A DNA stretch of 64,000 nucleotides from an uncultured Cellulosilyticum sp. (lineage in GTDB: Bacteria > Bacillota > Clostridia > Lachnospirales > Cellulosilyticaceae): assembly GCA_934725855.1 (NCBI GenBank), contig CAKVCL010000001.1, positions 186,001-250,000 of the forward strand, in the 5' to 3' direction. Of this stretch, positions 63,275 to 64,000 are shown one piece after another. Both the position numbers and the translations under genes were made by a program. A model generated the notes under the pieces. That model made no database searches and had not been told where the DNA came from. It saw nothing but the letters and a program-made list of their open reading frames with translations. Numbering within the stretch: the first letter of the stretch is position 1; every line of letters starts with the position of its first letter.

Positions 63275-63303
63275 AGTCTATCACTTCTAAATGGGAGTGT
63301 CAA
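63275..63303 (-). promoter_or_regulatory. Promoter of the pyrimidine operon
   Basis: TTGACA and TAGACT are separated by 17 bases on the minus strand. The leader is about 300 bases and starts close to a small hairpin (GGCAAT...ATTGCC at 63251-63272) that can alternatively pair with the attenuator. Apart from these elements, the leader from 62972 to 63317 contains no gene. Confidence 0.8.
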
Positions 63304-63317
63304 GCTTATTTCATGCA

Positions 63318-63920
63318 CTATTCTTCCGCTTGTCCTAACATCTGATAAATTTTGTAAAAATCTTCTTTCGATGCTGTCGAATAACTTGTCTTATCCAAAT
63401 CTCCAATGACAATCGTTCCTGAATCTTCTCCTAAAGGGCTTGGAATGCCATTGGTATACTTAATATGATGGCTTAATGTATTTTGATCTTTATCCACCAT
63501 TTTAATCATTTCAATTTCATCTGCATACCCTAATGCAAGTGCTGCACTCTCAAAAGGAATACCTTTCCATGACATTCTTAGACCATACATACTAATATTG
63601 GTTGGCGATATCGCACTGATTTTATATAACTCCTTAACTTGCTGTGTACTAAGCATATGAAATTCATCGACCACAATATAATCATAATTATTACTAATAA
63701 TATCATTAATATTGAGTGATGCCTCGGTTTTAAGTAAAATATCTGCTTTCACTTTATCTTTAATCAGTCGACTACAAATATAACCGCCATCTCTTGTATC
63801 TAACTCAGGTTTCACCACTAAAGTCTTTAAATTTCTAATTTTTAGATTCTGAACCTCTGCAATCGCTCGAGCTGACTTTGAAGAACCCATTACCCCTACT
63901 GTAACTTTAAAAAAGCCCAT
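63318..63920 (-). CDS. Thymidine-kinase-like protein with altered P-loop
   Basis: The 200-residue protein resembles TK1-type thymidine kinase over its whole length: KTLVVKPELDTRDGG, the Walker B-like YIVVDEFHMLS and GLRMSWKGIPFESA. Two features are odd. The P-loop reads GVMGSSKSARA, with Ser where the last Gly of the GxxxxGKS pattern should be, and the four zinc-binding cysteines of the C-terminal lasso are missing. It may be a diverged kinase or a nucleotide-binding regulator. AAAGGAG precedes the ATG. It is separated from the pyr operon by the pyr promoter. Confidence 0.75.
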   Translation of the reverse strand: MGFFKVTVGVMGSSKSARAIAEVQNLKIRNLKTLVVKPELDTRDGGYICSRLIKDKVKADILLKTEASLNINDIISNNYDYIVVDEFHMLSTQQVKELYKISAISPTNISMYGLRMSWKGIPFESAALALGYADEIEMIKMVDKDQNTLSHHIKYTNGIPSPLGEDSGTIVIGDLDKTSYSTASKEDFYKIYQMLGQAEE

Positions 63921-63966
63921 TTTCTTTTGTCTCCTTTATACACTAAAAATCCTTTTTGCCTTACCG

Positions 63967-63995
63967 ATTATACCTGATTTTGCTTATAGTTTAAA
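63967..63995 (-). promoter_or_regulatory. Promoter of the thymidine-kinase-like gene
   Basis: TTTAAA and TATAAT are separated by 17 bases on the minus strand, about 47 bases before the start codon. Confidence 0.6.
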
Positions 63996-64000
63996 GTCTC

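Noticed and set aside
1..64000. tRNA and rRNA genes
   Set aside because: No cloverleaf-like or rRNA sequences were noticed in the intergenic regions; a covariance scan would settle it.

Overview
The window looks like a chromosomal segment of a low-GC Gram-positive bacterium of the class Clostridia, probably Lachnospirales-like. This is an inference from AT-rich DNA, strong AGGAGG-type ribosome binding sites, classical sigma-A promoters, and gene content (HisZ plus short HisG, PyrK-dependent dihydroorotate dehydrogenase, MutS2, YhaM, an ABC-F protein, ECF transport, a CotF-like protein, copper-amine-oxidase-like surface domains). No rRNA, tRNA or CRISPR array was seen. All genes but one are on the minus strand, so the window is read from its right end to its left end; the exception is a predicted nuclease-like gene at 35757..36539.

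Layout, left to right. 1-7.9 kb is an accessory and partly decayed zone. It holds a 26-bp tandem repeat built on a terminator, a DUF998 membrane protein with its TetR regulator, a VOC protein, a broken HAD phosphatase fused to the tail of a broken YjdF gene, an MmcQ/YjbR protein, a WYL regulator, a short MerR protein, a TfoX C-terminal-like protein, a glycerate kinase with its middle deleted, an IS200-type element and a GIY-YIG protein. 8-11.4 kb is a tight five-gene unit: YhaM-like exoribonuclease, two halves of a membrane-anchored Cas4/RecB-like nuclease, a small protein, and an RlmD-type rRNA methyltransferase. 11.5-23.3 kb holds HtrA, a two-component system, mutS2, an NlpC/P60 hydrolase, trmL, an unknown protein, topB and an asparaginase.

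23.4-31.1 kb is a histidine operon (hisZ-G-D-C-B-H-A-F-IE) with its own promoter and terminator. It has every step except a recognisable histidinol-phosphate phosphatase. 31.2-35.6 kb holds a small zinc-ribbon-like protein, a HAD phosphatase, a MATE exporter and an unusual AMP-ligase-like/acyltransferase-like fusion with eroded catalytic motifs. 36.6-39 kb is a glucose-type PTS IICBA gene behind a LicT/SacY-type antiterminator site overlapping a terminator. 39-47.7 kb holds a regulator fused to a desulfoferrodoxin-like protein, a CotF-like protein, an ECF transporter next to a nucleoside phosphorylase (probable nucleoside salvage), and a BtuCDF/FecBCD-type importer. 47.7-52.9 kb holds a large secreted protein, an ABC-F protein, an orphan 43-residue peptide gene with its own promoter and terminator, and an AcuB-like CBS-ACT protein.

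53-63.3 kb is the full de novo pyrimidine operon (pyrB-C-F-carA-carB-pyrK-D-E), which makes UMP from bicarbonate and glutamine. Its leader has a PyrR-type binding hairpin and an intrinsic terminator, so it is probably controlled by attenuation. The window ends with a thymidine-kinase-like gene whose P-loop is altered. The most unusual items are the split membrane nuclease, the ligase/acyltransferase pseudoenzyme candidate, the HTH-desulfoferrodoxin fusion, the orphan peptide and the lone plus-strand nuclease-like protein.
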